Of a stretch of 64,000 nt of DNA, positions 1 through 10,373 are shown piece by piece (the stretch's first letter is position 1; the number at the start of each line of letters is the position of its first letter). Position numbers and translations under genes: made by a program. The notes beneath the pieces were generated by a model. The model saw only the letters and a list, made by a program, of their open reading frames with translations, was not told the DNA's origin and ran no database searches. Source of the stretch: Seleniivibrio woodruffii (GTDB lineage Bacteria; Chrysiogenota; Deferribacteres; Deferribacterales; Geovibrionaceae); NCBI RefSeq assembly GCF_004339245.1, contig NZ_SMGG01000004.1, positions 669,351 to 733,350 of the forward strand, given 5' to 3'.

Positions 1-557
1 AAGACCTGCGCAAATGGCTGAGAAGGCTGCACGATGAGCTTCACATAACTAGCATATTCGTCACCCACGATCAGGAGGAGGCTCTTGAGGTAGCCGACCG
101 CATCGTAATCATGCACAAAGGGCGCATTGAACAGGCCGGAACCCCCGAAGAGGTCTACGAAAAACCTGCGAACAGCTTCGTATACAGCTTCCTCGGAAAC
201 GTTAACCTGTTCCACACCCGTCTGGTGAACGGAAGCCTTGTTCTGGGCAACGCCGCAGAGATAAACGATGATTCCGAGATAAAGGACGCATCTCTCTATG
301 TCCGCCCCCATGACGTGGAGATTCTGGATGCCGACAACAAAGAGGGAATCCTCGCCAAAGTGGTGTTCATGAGGCTGAAAGGTTCTGTGGCAAACATTGA
401 GCTGCTCTCGGAAGAGGACGGGACATACATCGATGCCGAGGTCACCGCCGAAACATGGAGAGACCTGAAACTGAAGCTGCACCAGTATGTTAAAGTGCGC
501 TTCAAAAACCAGAAGGTCTACACCAAGGGCGAAGAGGACATCGACTATGTCATATAA
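1..557 (+). CDS. cysA: Sulfate ABC transporter ATP-binding protein CysA, C-terminal part (5' truncated by window)
   Basis: The reading frame is open from base 3. It shows the end of an ABC ATPase: an [15 protein letters not shown] stretch (H-loop after Walker B), then [19 protein letters not shown] and a TOBE-like C-terminal domain containing [10 protein letters not shown]. The domain order and the VRPHD signature fit CysA, the ATPase that powers sulfate/thiosulfate import at the inner membrane. The next four genes all belong to assimilatory sulfate reduction, which supports sulfate as substrate. The stop overlaps the start of cysH by 11 bp, so the two are translationally coupled. The N-terminal half lies outside the window. 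Related CysA/PotA/FbpC transporters look alike at this end, so the name rests partly on context. Confidence 0.85.
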   Translation, partial: DLRKWLRRLHDELHITSIFVTHDQEEALEVADRIVIMHKGRIEQAGTPEEVYEKPANSFVYSFLGNVNLFHTRLVNGSLVLGNAAEINDDSEIKDASLYVRPHDVEILDADNKEGILAKVVFMRLKGSVANIELLSEEDGTYIDAEVTAETWRDLKLKLHQYVKVRFKNQKVYTKGEEDIDYVI

Positions 558-1245
558 GGATATTTCAGCCGAATGGAGGGTTGAGGATTCGCTGGCGGCT
601 CTGCGGTTCTTCCTCGGCAGGTTCAAAAAATACACTGTTGCATTCAGTCAGCAGGCAGAGGACGTTCTTCTGCTCGACCTTGTGAAGCAGATAGACCCGA
701 ATCCGGACGTTTTTTCAATTGATACGGGAAAGCTGTTCAAAGAGGCCGCAGAATACAACAGAAGCATTGAAGAGTTCTACGGAATAAAGATAAACGTCAT
801 AAGGCCTGACGAGGGCGAAGTTGAAAGGATGGTGGCCGAACACGGCGAACAGCTTTACTACGAAAGCGCCGAACTTCGTAAGCATTGCTGTCATGTACGC
901 AAGGTCAACCCCCTTCAGAAATATCTGAAAGGCTTTCCCCTTTGGCTGACGGGTCTGCGGAAACAGCAGTCACCCACCAGAACAGACCTTGAGACAATAG
1001 AATATGATGAGGCAACCGGGGTTTATAAGTTAAGCCCTCTTTTGGGATGGACTACGAGTCAGATGTTCGATTACATCGAAGCCAAAAAAATTCCGCTGAA
1101 TCCGCTTTATGAGCAGGGATATCCTAGCATCGGATGCGCCTGCTGCACCAGACCTGTTCAGCCCGGCGAGGACATCCGCAGGGGCAGATGGTGGTGGGAA
1201 GACCCCACGCAGAAGGAATGCGGACTGCACGTTAAACACAAATAG
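547..1245 (+). CDS. cysH: Adenylylsulfate (APS) reductase, assimilatory, CysH family
   Basis: This 232-residue protein reduces APS to sulfite in the cytoplasm using thioredoxin or glutathione. It has a PP-loop-type N-terminus with [14 protein letters not shown]. The cysteine pair C114-C115 (HCCHVRK) and the C197-x-C199-C200 group (GCACCTRP) form the CC...CxxC set that binds a [4Fe-4S] cluster. That set marks APS-using enzymes rather than PAPS reductases. The catalytic cysteine is in KECGLH near residue 225. The start at 547 (MSYKDIS) is chosen because the reading frame upstream lies inside cysA and has no family similarity, while AGAGGA sits about 10 bp before this ATG. No APS kinase gene is seen nearby, which agrees with APS as substrate. 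Confidence 0.93.
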   Translation: MSYKDISAEWRVEDSLAALRFFLGRFKKYTVAFSQQAEDVLLLDLVKQIDPNPDVFSIDTGKLFKEAAEYNRSIEEFYGIKINVIRPDEGEVERMVAEHGEQLYYESAELRKHCCHVRKVNPLQKYLKGFPLWLTGLRKQQSPTRTDLETIEYDEATGVYKLSPLLGWTTSQMFDYIEAKKIPLNPLYEQGYPSIGCACCTRPVQPGEDIRRGRWWWEDPTQKECGLHVKHK

Positions 1246-1262
1246 AAAATCTGAGGTGAAAA

Positions 1263-2144
1263 ATGAATCATTTGGATAAGCTGGAAGCGAACAGCGTACA
1301 CATCCTGCGGGAGGCATACAGGGAGTTCAAAAGCCTTTCAATGCTCTGGTCAATAGGCAAAGACAGCACTGTCCTGCTCTGGCTCACCAGAAAGGCGTTC
1401 TTCGGACACGTTCCCTTTCCGCTGATACATATAGACACGGCTTATAAGATACCGGAGATGATAAAATACCGGAACGAGCTTTGCCGTGAGTTCCGCATAA
1501 ACCTTATAGTTGGTCAGAACAAAGCCGCTCTGGAAAACAAAGAGACCTTCCCCGACGGCAAGGTTGACAGACTGGGCTGCTGTAAGAGACTTAAAACCGA
1601 TGCGCTTAAATATACCCTCTCCGGCGAATGGGAGAGACAGAGGCTGGATTTTGACACGGGCGAGCTTGTGCCCGACACATCAAAAGATGCTTTCACAGGG
1701 GTGATCGCAGGGGTTCGTGCCGATGAGGAGGGCAGCCGCTCAAAAGAGCGTGTTTTCTCCGCAAGGGACGAAAAGAGCGAATGGGACACCGCAAGCCAGC
1801 CGCCTGAACTCTGGAACCAGTATAAAACCGAGTTTGCACCCGGAACCCACGTCCGCATCCACCCTCTTCTGGACTGGACAGAGCTGAATATCTGGGAATA
1901 CATAGAGCGGGAGAATATCCCCGTGATTCCCATCTACTTCAATAACGGACAGGGTAAACGATACCGCTCTTTGGGATGCTGGCCTTGCACCAGCCCGGTG
2001 GAGTCGGAGGCTTCAAACGTTCAGGAGATCATAGCCGAGCTTAAAAGCGGCAAATTCAGAAACATTGCCGAACGCTCCGGACGAGAACAGGACAAAGACG
2101 GCGGCGGTACGCTGGAACAACTGAGAAAAGACGGGTATATGTAA
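1263..2144 (+). CDS. cysD: Sulfate adenylyltransferase subunit 2
   Basis: CysD is the catalytic subunit of ATP sulfurylase; with the GTPase CysN it makes APS from sulfate and ATP. The 293 residues match the family length (about 300). The PP-loop SIGKDS is at residues 30-35 (SxGKDS type), followed by [14 protein letters not shown]. Further family landmarks are [19 protein letters not shown] and the C-terminal [15 protein letters not shown]. The ATG follows a TGAGGTG ribosome-binding site. The gene is 17 bp after cysH and ends 1 bp before cysN, so all three are one operon. Confidence 0.95.
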   Translation: MNHLDKLEANSVHILREAYREFKSLSMLWSIGKDSTVLLWLTRKAFFGHVPFPLIHIDTAYKIPEMIKYRNELCREFRINLIVGQNKAALENKETFPDGKVDRLGCCKRLKTDALKYTLSGEWERQRLDFDTGELVPDTSKDAFTGVIAGVRADEEGSRSKERVFSARDEKSEWDTASQPPELWNQYKTEFAPGTHVRIHPLLDWTELNIWEYIERENIPVIPIYFNNGQGKRYRSLGCWPCTSPVESEASNVQEIIAELKSGKFRNIAERSGREQDKDGGGTLEQLRKDGYM

Positions 2145-2145
2145 T

Positions 2146-3495
2146 ATGAACAGAATGAACATCGTTATAACAGGTCACGTTGACCACGGAAAAAGCACAC
2201 TCATCGGCCGCCTTCTGGCGGACACCAACAGCCTGCCCGAAGGCAAGCTGGAAGCGGTTAAAAGCATGTGCGCAAAGAACGCACGCCCCTTCGAATACGC
2301 ATTTCTGCTGGACGCTCTTGAAGACGAACAGAAACAGGGAATCACAATCGATTCCGCCAGAGTCTTTTTTAAGAGCAGCCTGAGGGAATATATAATAATT
2401 GATGCTCCCGGTCACATAGAGTTCCTGAAAAACATGCTCACAGGCGCATCCAGAGCATCGGCGGCGGTTCTGCTTATCGATGCCAAGGAAGGAATAGCCG
2501 AAAACTCACGCAGACACGGGCTTCTGCTCTCTCTGCTGGGCATCCGTCAGGTTGTGGTCGCCGTAAACAAGATGGATCTGGTGAACTACAGCAAAGAGAC
2601 CTTTGACAATATAGTCAGAGACTACAGCGAATATCTGGCGGGGCTTGGAATAACCCCCAAACACTTCATCCCCGTTGCCGCCAGAGAGGGCGACAACCTG
2701 AAAAACACCTCCGAACAAATGCCGTGGTACACTGGCGAAACAATCCTTGAGGCTCTGGACGGTTTTGAAGAGGACAAAGCACTCCACGAAAAACCTTTCG
2801 CAATGCCACTGCAGGACGTATACAAATTTACGGCCAATAACGACGACCGCCGTATCTTTGCGGGCACTGTTGTTTCAGGCTCGGTGAGCGTTGGCGATCA
2901 GGTGACTTTCCTCCCCTCAGGCAAGTCCAGCCGGGTGAGCAGTATCGAATCGTTCAACACACCGATAAAATATTCCGTCTCCGCAGGCGAGGCCGCAGGG
3001 TTCACCCTTGAAACCCAGATATACGTCAAGCCCGGTGAGGTGGCTGTGGTAGAGGGTCAGTCTGACCTCAAAACATCAAACCTGTTCCGTGCAAACGTTT
3101 TCTGGCTTGGCAACAAGCCTTTTGAGACAGGAAAACAGTATAAGCTGAAACTGGCGGCTTCAAAATCTCCGGTTGTGATTGAAAAGATCGAAAAGCTCAT
3201 CGATGCCCAAAGTCTGGACAACAACGACAACCGCACCGACATAAAACGCCATGAAGCGGCCACTGTCGTTCTGCGCACGTCAAACTTCCTTGCTTTCGAC
3301 ACTTTCGAGAACAACGAACCACTCGGCAGATTTGTCATAATCGATGAATACAACATAGCCGGCGGCGGGATTATCCTTGAATCCATCGCCACCGAAACCC
3401 TTACAAAACGAATCTACAGCCAGCAGGAGATAGAGCTTAACGCATACGTCAGAAAGCACTATCCCCACTGGGAATGCAAAGAAATTTCTAACTGA
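2146..3495 (+). CDS. cysN: Sulfate adenylyltransferase subunit 1 (GTPase)
   Basis: CysN is the elongation-factor-like GTPase subunit of ATP sulfurylase. The GTPase motifs are intact: G1 GHVDHGKS (residues 10-17), G3 DAPGH (86-90) and G4 NKMD (141-144), followed by beta-barrel domains. At 449 residues it is a stand-alone CysN without the fused C-terminal APS kinase seen in CysNC proteins. That fits the APS-type reductase encoded by cysH. It starts 1 bp after cysD and ends with TGA 7 bp before the sulfite reductase gene. Confidence 0.94.
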   Translation: MNRMNIVITGHVDHGKSTLIGRLLADTNSLPEGKLEAVKSMCAKNARPFEYAFLLDALEDEQKQGITIDSARVFFKSSLREYIIIDAPGHIEFLKNMLTGASRASAAVLLIDAKEGIAENSRRHGLLLSLLGIRQVVVAVNKMDLVNYSKETFDNIVRDYSEYLAGLGITPKHFIPVAAREGDNLKNTSEQMPWYTGETILEALDGFEEDKALHEKPFAMPLQDVYKFTANNDDRRIFAGTVVSGSVSVGDQVTFLPSGKSSRVSSIESFNTPIKYSVSAGEAAGFTLETQIYVKPGEVAVVEGQSDLKTSNLFRANVFWLGNKPFETGKQYKLKLAASKSPVVIEKIEKLIDAQSLDNNDNRTDIKRHEAATVVLRTSNFLAFDTFENNEPLGRFVIIDEYNIAGGGIILESIATETLTKRIYSQQEIELNAYVRKHYPHWECKEISN

Positions 3496-3502
3496 GGAGC
3501 TT

Positions 3503-5068
3503 ATGGGATATTACAGACTGCCCGAGGGCTACGAAAAAACTGTTGAGGCATTCGCCGCCGAACATGTAAGATTTTTAGACGGCGGACTGACTTCAGAGGA
3601 TTTTAAAAAACTGTGCCCGCCGCTTGGAATATATGAACAGAAAACGGCAGGAACATACATGCAGAGAGTAAGACTTGCAGGCGGACTGATAACCCCCGAC
3701 CTGCTGAAATCGCTTCTGGCACTGGCAGAAGAGTATGCGGGAGGTTTTCTGCATATCACCACCCGCCAAAACGTTCAGTTCCACGGGGTTGCGGAAGAGG
3801 ATCTCGCTGTTCTTCAGCAGGAACTGGCAAAACTGAACCTGCTGACGAAGACCGCAGGGGGAAACTGTGTGCGCAACGTACTCATAGACCCGCTTTCGGG
3901 AACGTCGCCGGACGATGTTTTCGATGTCGCCCCATGGGGGCTTGAGCTTTCCAACAGACTGCCTGAAAATCCCCTTTTTGCCACACTGCCCCGCAAGTTC
4001 AAGATAGCTCTGTCGTCCTCCGCTGCCGACCGTGCGCTGGCAAAAATCGCCGACCTGGGTCTCATCGCAAAGATAAAGGACAGCGTTCACGGATTCTCAG
4101 TCTACACTGGGGGCGGACTGGGCGTATCTTCCCGCATCGGGCACGAGATATTCGAATTTCTGCCCGCAGAGGACATTCTGATTGCGGCCACAGTGTTCAA
4201 CAAGGTGTTCGATGAATACGGACGGGATGTGCCCAGAAATCAGTCACGCCTGCGCTTTCTCATAGAGAGACTGGGTGCGGCTGAGTTTAAAAGGCTTGCG
4301 GAGGAAAAATTTGCAGAACTGAAAGACGATTCTTCCCTGAAGATTATTCCCGCAGAACTTCCAGTGGTCGGTGACGCACCGGATGCGGATGCGGAAATCA
4401 CCCCGTTTGTAACCCGTCAGAGGCAGAAAAACAGGTTCACTGTAAAAATTCCCCTCTTTTTCGGGAACATATCTGTGGAAACAGGCGAAAAGATAGCTGA
4501 CTTCGCCTCAAAATATCCTGAAACAGAGATAAGATTCACTCAGACACAGAACATTCTGCTGAAAAACATCCCGGCCTCCGCTTTGAAAGAGGCAAAGGAG
4601 CTGGGAGAGAGCATCAGCAACCTTGCGAAGCTGAACAGCTTCATAAGTGATGTTAAAACCTGTGCGGGAGCAGATTTCTGCCGCCTGTCCATAACCCGTT
4701 CATCAGCTCTTCACAAAGGCATAATAGATGCCGTAAAGGCGGAAGCAGACCTTAAGGAAGTCGAAGGGATAAACGTCGGAATTTCCGGATGCCCCAACGG
4801 ATGCGGACACACCGTAATATCCGACATAGGGTTCAGCGGAAGACTGAGCAAGGGTAAAGAGGCCTACAAGATATATCTGGGCGGCTCCGCAGATGAGCTG
4901 GGCAAAGAGGCCGGAGAGCTTGAGGCAGAAAAGATACCTCAGTTCTTTGTTGAATTTCTCAGGGAGTTCAAAAACTCAGGATTCACGGATTTCAGGCTGT
5001 TTCTGGGAACAGACGGCATTGACAAGGCAAAGGAAATAATAAGGGACTCTTCGCAAAGCTCCGATTGA
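3503..5068 (+). CDS. Siroheme-dependent nitrite/sulfite reductase, probably assimilatory sulfite reductase
   Basis: This 521-residue protein has the two-fold repeat of nitrite/sulfite reductase ferredoxin-like and siroheme/[4Fe-4S] domains. The cluster and siroheme ligands are visible as CAGADFC (C387, C393) and GCPNGC (C430, C434). It most likely reduces sulfite to sulfide, since it is the last gene of the cysA-H-D-N operon, with a GAGGAG ribosome-binding site just before the ATG. Ferredoxin-type nitrite reductases share this fold, so the substrate is inferred from context. A strong hairpin follows the stop. The siroheme could come from the precorrin-2 dehydrogenase branch encoded at 39.7 kb. 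Confidence 0.85.
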   Translation: MGYYRLPEGYEKTVEAFAAEHVRFLDGGLTSEDFKKLCPPLGIYEQKTAGTYMQRVRLAGGLITPDLLKSLLALAEEYAGGFLHITTRQNVQFHGVAEEDLAVLQQELAKLNLLTKTAGGNCVRNVLIDPLSGTSPDDVFDVAPWGLELSNRLPENPLFATLPRKFKIALSSSAADRALAKIADLGLIAKIKDSVHGFSVYTGGGLGVSSRIGHEIFEFLPAEDILIAATVFNKVFDEYGRDVPRNQSRLRFLIERLGAAEFKRLAEEKFAELKDDSSLKIIPAELPVVGDAPDADAEITPFVTRQRQKNRFTVKIPLFFGNISVETGEKIADFASKYPETEIRFTQTQNILLKNIPASALKEAKELGESISNLAKLNSFISDVKTCAGADFCRLSITRSSALHKGIIDAVKAEADLKEVEGINVGISGCPNGCGHTVISDIGFSGRLSKGKEAYKIYLGGSADELGKEAGELEAEKIPQFFVEFLREFKNSGFTDFRLFLGTDGIDKAKEIIRDSSQSSD

Positions 5069-5081
5069 CCGCATAATCAAC

Positions 5082-5105
5082 AAGCCCCGCCCGAAAGCGG
5101 GGCTT
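5082..5105. terminator. Hairpin terminator shared by convergent genes
   Basis: A 9-bp stem AAGCCCCGC / GCGGGGCTT with a 6-nt loop lies between the sulfite reductase stop (5068) and the stop of the minus-strand lipase-domain gene (5114). The A-rich and T-rich flanks are short, so it may act in both directions. Confidence 0.75.
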
Positions 5106-5113
5106 AAATATAT

Positions 5114-7189
5114 CTAACCTGCGATCCCTTTTCGCACCAGTCCGCAAAAATCTGCAATATACTGTTTCACCAGAATCCGTTGAGCACCAGACATCACCCC
5201 ATACGCAACCGCTCTGTCCAAAAGCTGGTCGGTGCTGCTGACTGCCAGCTGTTCCAGCCCGGCTCCCAGACGATTCTTTTCGTCCTGAGTCGGTGGTCTG
5301 TTCTGCCGGATAGAAACAAACAGATCCTCCTTGTCTGAAGCAAATTTTATCAGAAGACTTTCAAGTTCTTTCTGCGCCTGCGGATATTTTGCCAGAAGCG
5401 AGTCCAGATCACTTATGCCGAATACGTTTATAAGAATGTACCGCCAGGCCTGAAGCTCGTACGGAAAAGGATTGCGCACGGCAGCCAGAGCCATTTCATA
5501 GGTGCTTCTGGATTCATCGTAAACTGATGAACTTTCTACATATGCATGAGTCAGCATATCTATGAACTCTTTTTTGCCGAACCCGAATTTACCGTATATT
5601 ATTGCGGCGTGGGCATCACCAGACGAATTCACCGTGTCAGGAGCCTGTCCGGCAGCGGCAAGAAATAATCTGTTTACGGCAGAGTGACTGCACCCGTTGA
5701 ATTTGTTATAAATCCCCGCACAGAAATCGGAGGTTATATTCGGCTGCTGAATTGTGTTCAGCAGTGATTTTGACGCAATGGTTACAGCAAAAGATTTTGA
5801 TATTCCTGATTTGTAGTCAGGGTTGAAACATGGCCAGTAATTTTCTGAACCTGAATCCTTTAATCCTGTTTTTTTAACATAGGGAACAAAATCGTCCGCT
5901 GAGTATTCGATCCCCTGCAAAGAAATCTGTTCAAATGCTTTCAGAACCGCAGATGTTCTCAGATAAATAGCCATGCATTCGTAAAGGTCTTTAATTCCGT
6001 GTCCGTTATGGGTGGATTTCGGCAGGGTGACAAGACACCCCAGTTTACCGCCGAAAGTGGAGACCGGATCGTAAGCGGTCATGAATATTTCTATATTGTT
6101 CTTCGACTGGTTCATTCTGTCCTTTTTCAGGTGGATCATGGATATTTCGGAGAGCCCAGCCGGATTATATCCAAAGCCGGATAAACGGCTGATATTGCCT
6201 GATGCGTTGGCTGTGAGTGAAAACTGAGTTAGTCCGCCGCCAAGTGAATGTCCGGTAACATAAAAATTTTTACCGGGGTTGCTGTCCAGCATAATTTTAA
6301 GCAGTCCCGCCGACTTCAGGTAAAGCAGACTGGGAGCCGAAAGCTGCTCTATATCGGCATATACCATGTCGAGGCTGTCTGTGCCGGAAAAGGAGACCAC
6401 TATATTGTTGTCCTTTTTGCCAAGCCATGCTCTCAGCCCCCTTGAGCTTGTGATAAGCCCTTTGGCTTCGTCATAAACCGGTTGCAGATATGTCGGCAAT
6501 TCCGCTTTACTCAAATTCACATAGCCGCCGCTTTTTGAAGTATCTATGCCTGAATAGGCAAAATCTGCAAAAGTCAGCATCTGGGATGCCGTCGGTTTAT
6601 CGATGTTCACACATTTAACCTGATAATAGAGGGCAGCCTCCAACTGCGCCGCCGCAATGTTGAGCAGTTCGGGTTCAAAGACCCTTGCAAAGAAATCCTG
6701 AATAGCCGTGAAACAGCCCTGAATAAGGCTTCTGTATTGCGGCAGAAGAGTATCTCCGGCCTGAGCCAGATACCTTCCCGCCATATCATCCGCAGAAGAA
6801 ATACCAAACCACTCCTTAAGGTCATCAACAACGTCCCGTATTCTGCTGATGGAATGGAAGAGCAATCCGAGCACTCCCTGAAGTGCCGGCGGGCGACCGA
6901 CTTCTCTTCTGCAAAGCTCAAGTATAGCCTGCTCTTCCGGCAAAAGGCTGTAGCCGGAGCGTATTTTATCTTCGAACATCTCTATCGCAACCGAGTAGGT
7001 CTGCCGGATAAGAGCAGCCGCATCAGCCTGCGAAACGCTGTCGGGGTTGCTGAGATATTTCTGTTCCAGATCCTTTATCTTCTTAAGCACATCATCAAGC
7101 TCGGAAGAAGCCTTCAGATAGACTGTCTCGCTCAGCACCGGAGCCGTTTTCAGCAGATTCCTTTTTATAGGCAGATACAATTTATCCAT
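5114..7189 (-). CDS. Lipase-domain (alpha/beta hydrolase) protein with a C-terminal domain shared with the neighbouring gene
   Basis: This is a 691-residue protein with three visible regions. Residues 1 to about 200 are helix-rich and unrecognised. The middle is a class-3-lipase-like hydrolase with VSFSGTDSLD and the nucleophile elbow VTGHSLGGG (Ser near residue 315). From about residue 480 there is a helical region that resembles the neighbouring 7202-8065 protein. Shared features include a Cys-His...Asn-Arg cluster (NGCSHSAVNRLF, near 500), YGKxGxG, ELxAWRxI and LLAKYPQAQ. No signal peptide or membrane segment is seen. It follows the neighbour by 12 bp on the same strand, so they are probably co-transcribed. 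The substrate is unknown. The architecture would suit a secreted or phage-like effector, but no secretion gene is nearby. Confidence 0.6.
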   Translation of the reverse strand: MDKLYLPIKRNLLKTAPVLSETVYLKASSELDDVLKKIKDLEQKYLSNPDSVSQADAAALIRQTYSVAIEMFEDKIRSGYSLLPEEQAILELCRREVGRPPALQGVLGLLFHSISRIRDVVDDLKEWFGISSADDMAGRYLAQAGDTLLPQYRSLIQGCFTAIQDFFARVFEPELLNIAAAQLEAALYYQVKCVNIDKPTASQMLTFADFAYSGIDTSKSGGYVNLSKAELPTYLQPVYDEAKGLITSSRGLRAWLGKKDNNIVVSFSGTDSLDMVYADIEQLSAPSLLYLKSAGLLKIMLDSNPGKNFYVTGHSLGGGLTQFSLTANASGNISRLSGFGYNPAGLSEISMIHLKKDRMNQSKNNIEIFMTAYDPVSTFGGKLGCLVTLPKSTHNGHGIKDLYECMAIYLRTSAVLKAFEQISLQGIEYSADDFVPYVKKTGLKDSGSENYWPCFNPDYKSGISKSFAVTIASKSLLNTIQQPNITSDFCAGIYNKFNGCSHSAVNRLFLAAAGQAPDTVNSSGDAHAAIIYGKFGFGKKEFIDMLTHAYVESSSVYDESRSTYEMALAAVRNPFPYELQAWRYILINVFGISDLDSLLAKYPQAQKELESLLIKFASDKEDLFVSIRQNRPPTQDEKNRLGAGLEQLAVSSTDQLLDRAVAYGVMSGAQRILVKQYIADFCGLVRKGIAG

Positions 7190-7201
7190 CTTGTGCCTCC
7201 G

Positions 7202-8065
7202 TTAAAGCATATTTCCGCTTTCGACATGCAGAGCCATCGCACGGACGCTTTGAATGTATCTGTCGAGAAATGCGGATATCCGGCTGATATAGGTATTCCG
7301 GTCTGCCTCCGTTATGTAGTGTATGGTGCTTAGCCAGTTAAGATAATCAGTCGTGTGCTGAATTATTGTGGATTTGATCTTAAGCTGAACTCCGTGTTTA
7401 TCCAGCCGTCCTGCGAGAAAATCAGAATATATGGACTCTCTGGCGTTTATATAGTTCTGAAGTCTTTGCCTTGCAATGGCCAGACCCGCCTGAGGGCTTT
7501 TGGCCAGAATGCCGTCAACATCTATTCCGGCCTCCTCAATGGCAATCTTGCGCCATGCCAGAAGTTCATCATCAATGTAGTTGTTAAGTCTGCTCATAAC
7601 GGTATTGTATGCGTTCAGGTTATCTGCATATCTGGCGGTCACGTTGTTATAAGCTGCATTAAGAAGCTGTTTAAGCTGGTCGAGCCCTATCCCGTATTTA
7701 CCGAAGAAAAATACTGCGTATTCATCTTTAACCGCCTGACGCACGTCCGCCGATGCGTCTGCAACCAGAAGCTCCCTGTTTGCAAAAGTGTGGCAGACAC
7801 CGTTAACTCCGAAATTAACCCCGCTTGCGGTTCCTTCCGTTCCGGGAGGAATATATGTCATAAGCCATTCCCTGTAGGTGTTAACTGTTGCTACAAGAGT
7901 TTTAGGATCTGTGGTTTCCCAGCCCCTTCCATAGTTTTTCCACTGAACGCTTCTGTCATTTTTGCCTACAACAAAAGCATGAGTGGAATTCGGAATAATA
8001 TAAGCCGAATCCAGAGAATACGCCTCAACAGTCATTAAGCTGATACCGGGTTTATCGCTTCCCAT
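7202..8065 (-). CDS. Protein of unknown function, paralogous to the C-terminal region of the adjacent lipase-domain protein
   Basis: I do not recognise this 287-residue protein. The N-terminal third has a histidine in STHAFVVGKND (near residue 30) and a Cys-His pair in NGVCHTFANREL (near residue 90). That His-before-Cys arrangement recalls permuted papain-fold enzymes of the NlpC/LRAT type, but this is only a suggestion. The rest is helical. It matches the C-terminus of the 5114-7189 protein through FFGKYGIGLDQL, AYNNVTARY, DDELLAWRKI, ILAKSPQA and a final helical stretch. There is no signal peptide. It is the first gene of a two-gene minus-strand unit and diverges from ablA. Confidence 0.55.
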   Translation of the reverse strand: MGSDKPGISLMTVEAYSLDSAYIIPNSTHAFVVGKNDRSVQWKNYGRGWETTDPKTLVATVNTYREWLMTYIPPGTEGTASGVNFGVNGVCHTFANRELLVADASADVRQAVKDEYAVFFFGKYGIGLDQLKQLLNAAYNNVTARYADNLNAYNTVMSRLNNYIDDELLAWRKIAIEEAGIDVDGILAKSPQAGLAIARQRLQNYINARESIYSDFLAGRLDKHGVQLKIKSTIIQHTTDYLNWLSTIHYITEADRNTYISRISAFLDRYIQSVRAMALHVESGNML

Positions 8066-8169
8066 ATTGGCCTCCCAAATAGTTTAATAACAAATCATAC
8101 CTATGTGCATATCAGGTTGTCAAACCGAAAACATAAGCCATCGGTTTTTATGCAAAATCCCCCCTACTG

Positions 8170-8198
8170 TTGACACCTTATACTATTTATGTTATAAA
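8170..8198 (+). promoter_or_regulatory. Sigma-70-type promoter for the beta-lysine operon
   Basis: TTGACA at 8170-8175 and TATAAA at 8193-8198 are separated by exactly 17 bp, upstream of ablA (ATG 8255). The predicted start near 8205 leaves a leader of about 50 nt that includes AGGAAGGG as ribosome-binding site. The surrounding 8066-8254 region is AT-rich and holds no gene. Confidence 0.7.
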
Positions 8199-8254
8199 TA
8201 TTTTATATATGTAATTTACATATCATATCAATTAAAGTTTAATAGGAAGGGATA

Positions 8255-9565
8255 ATGATTTATACCAAACATCAGCAGAATATAGCTGAGAGTCTTAACT
8301 CGGACTCAGATATCAACGACTGGAAAGACTGGAAATGGCAGATTCGCCACACAATACGAACTATTGACGATTTCGAGAGCATACTTGATGTAAAATTTGA
8401 ACCGTCGGAAAAGAACCTGATGGCAAAAACTCTCGAAAAATTTCCGCTCGCCATAACACCCTACTATGCATCCCTAATCGACCGAACCAACCTGAAAGAT
8501 GATCCGGTTTTCAAACAGGCCTTCTGCTCCATAGAAGAGCTTAACATCGACGCATGGGACATGGCCGACCCGCTATCCGAAGAGCACGACAGCCCCGTAA
8601 ACTCCATAACCCACCGCTACCCCGACAGGGTTCTGTTCCACATAAGCAGTATGTGCGCAATGTACTGCCGACACTGCACCAGAAAGCGTAAGGTCGGCGA
8701 CAGGGACACAATCCCCTCCAAACAGACGCTGAACGCCGGACTGAAATATATACGGGAGCATCCCGAGGTCAGAGACGTTCTGCTCTCCGGCGGCGACCCG
8801 CTCATGCTTTCCGACAGCACACTGAAATGGCTTCTGGACGAGGTTACCGCCATACCCCACGTTGAGGTGGTTCGCATAGGCACACGAATGCCTGTGGTTC
8901 TGCCCTACAGAATAACCGATAAACTCGTCTCAATCCTGTCCGCATACGACAATCTATGGATAAACACCCACTTCAACCATCCTCGGGAGATAACCGAATC
9001 CGCAGAAACCGCCCTGAGAAAGCTCACACGTTCCGGTATCCCCATGGGCAACCAGACGGTTCTTCTGGCCGGGGTCAACGACTGTCCCCAGATAATGAAA
9101 ACACTGATGCACAAGCTGGTGAGAAACCGTGTGCGGCCCTACTACATCTATCAGTGCGACCTCTCCGAAGGTCTTACACATTTCAGAACACCCGTCAGCA
9201 AAGGAATCGAAATAATCGAATCACTCAGGGGACACACCAGCGGGTTCGCCGTGCCCACCTACGTGATAGATGCTCCCGGAGGCGGCGGAAAGATTCCCGT
9301 TTCGCCCAACTACGTTGTCTCATGGTCATCTAACAAGGTCATCCTCAGAAACTACGAAGGGGTGATCTGCTCATACAAAGAGCCTGACAGATATCACCCT
9401 GTCCAGTGCGACCTGAACTGCAGGGATTGCAGTCTTCAGCTTAACACCGACGGCAGGGAATATCTGCCCCCTGTAGGCATCCGGAAGCTGATGGCGGATT
9501 ATGACGACAAGATAGCCCTTGTTCCCGCAGACAACGAACGCATAAAAAGGAGGGAAAATGACTGA
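8255..9565 (+). CDS. ablA: Lysine 2,3-aminomutase
   Basis: This radical-SAM, PLP-dependent enzyme converts L-alpha-lysine to L-beta-lysine. The CxxxCxxC cluster motif is at C134, C138 and C141 ([12 protein letters not shown]), followed by the glycine-rich [13 protein letters not shown]- and zinc-region landmarks such as [14 protein letters not shown] and a cysteine-rich CDLNCRDC tail are present. The length of 436 matches the family. The stop overlaps the acetyltransferase start by 8 bp, which points to the N-epsilon-acetyl-beta-lysine osmolyte pathway rather than lysine fermentation. No kamD/kamE genes are seen. A good sigma-70 promoter precedes the gene. Confidence 0.95.
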   Translation: MIYTKHQQNIAESLNSDSDINDWKDWKWQIRHTIRTIDDFESILDVKFEPSEKNLMAKTLEKFPLAITPYYASLIDRTNLKDDPVFKQAFCSIEELNIDAWDMADPLSEEHDSPVNSITHRYPDRVLFHISSMCAMYCRHCTRKRKVGDRDTIPSKQTLNAGLKYIREHPEVRDVLLSGGDPLMLSDSTLKWLLDEVTAIPHVEVVRIGTRMPVVLPYRITDKLVSILSAYDNLWINTHFNHPREITESAETALRKLTRSGIPMGNQTVLLAGVNDCPQIMKTLMHKLVRNRVRPYYIYQCDLSEGLTHFRTPVSKGIEIIESLRGHTSGFAVPTYVIDAPGGGGKIPVSPNYVVSWSSNKVILRNYEGVICSYKEPDRYHPVQCDLNCRDCSLQLNTDGREYLPPVGIRKLMADYDDKIALVPADNERIKRREND

Positions 9566-10373
9566 CGTATCGGAAAAAATCAACAACGCACAGGTGCACC
9601 ACGGAGTTTTCAGCGACAGGGCATACATCACCTTTATATATAAAGGATTCACACTGGACGACCTGACGGGCATTGAGGAAATGGCAGAAACGAAGGGCTA
9701 TTCAAAGATAATAGCCAAGGTAAAGCACCCCCTTTCGGAAATGTTTCTGGACAGCAGATACCGCTGTGAAGCTTTCTTTCCGCTGAAAGGGGGCGGCAGT
9801 GTCTCTTTTATGGCAAAATATATTAAGCCCGAACGAATAGCCGTAAAGAACAGTCAGATAATATATGATGTGCTGAGGGAGGCGGGAAGAGCTGAGAAGC
9901 ATATTCCGGCGACAGACCTTGAGGTACGCAGGCTGACTCCGGACGATGCTTATGCCCTTTCGGAGCTTTACAAAATAGTATTTGAAACCTATCCGTTTCC
10001 GATATATAACATCGACTATCTGAAGGATACAATGGCACAGAATATCAGATATTTCGGAGTATTCTCCAGCGGCAGGCTGATAGCCGCCGCCAGTGCCGAA
10101 GCGGACAGCTCAAACACCTATGCCGAAATGAGCGACTTCGCCACCATGGAGCAGTACCGCAGACTTGGACTGGCAAGAATACTGAACGACAGGATGGAAA
10201 AAAGCCTGCTGAAAGACGGCATCGGCTGTTTCTACACAATCGCCAGAAGCGTATCCTACGGCATGAACAAAACGTTTTCCGGCTGCGGCTACACCTTCAC
10301 CGGAACACTTTTTAACAACACAAACATAGGCGGCGGGATCGAAAGTATGAACATATGGTATAAGCACGCATGA
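9558..10373 (+). CDS. ablB: Putative beta-lysine N-acetyltransferase
   Basis: This 271-residue GNAT-family protein is expected to acetylate beta-lysine on N6 to give the compatible solute N-epsilon-acetyl-beta-lysine. The acetyl-CoA-binding part lies in the C-terminal half, with [19 protein letters not shown] (motif A, RxxGLA type). The N-terminal part resembles AblB/YodP proteins. The assignment rests on this fold together with the 8-bp overlap with ablA. The next gene overlaps its stop by 4 bp (ATGA). Confidence 0.9.
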   Translation: MTDVSEKINNAQVHHGVFSDRAYITFIYKGFTLDDLTGIEEMAETKGYSKIIAKVKHPLSEMFLDSRYRCEAFFPLKGGGSVSFMAKYIKPERIAVKNSQIIYDVLREAGRAEKHIPATDLEVRRLTPDDAYALSELYKIVFETYPFPIYNIDYLKDTMAQNIRYFGVFSSGRLIAAASAEADSSNTYAEMSDFATMEQYRRLGLARILNDRMEKSLLKDGIGCFYTIARSVSYGMNKTFSGCGYTFTGTLFNNTNIGGGIESMNIWYKHA

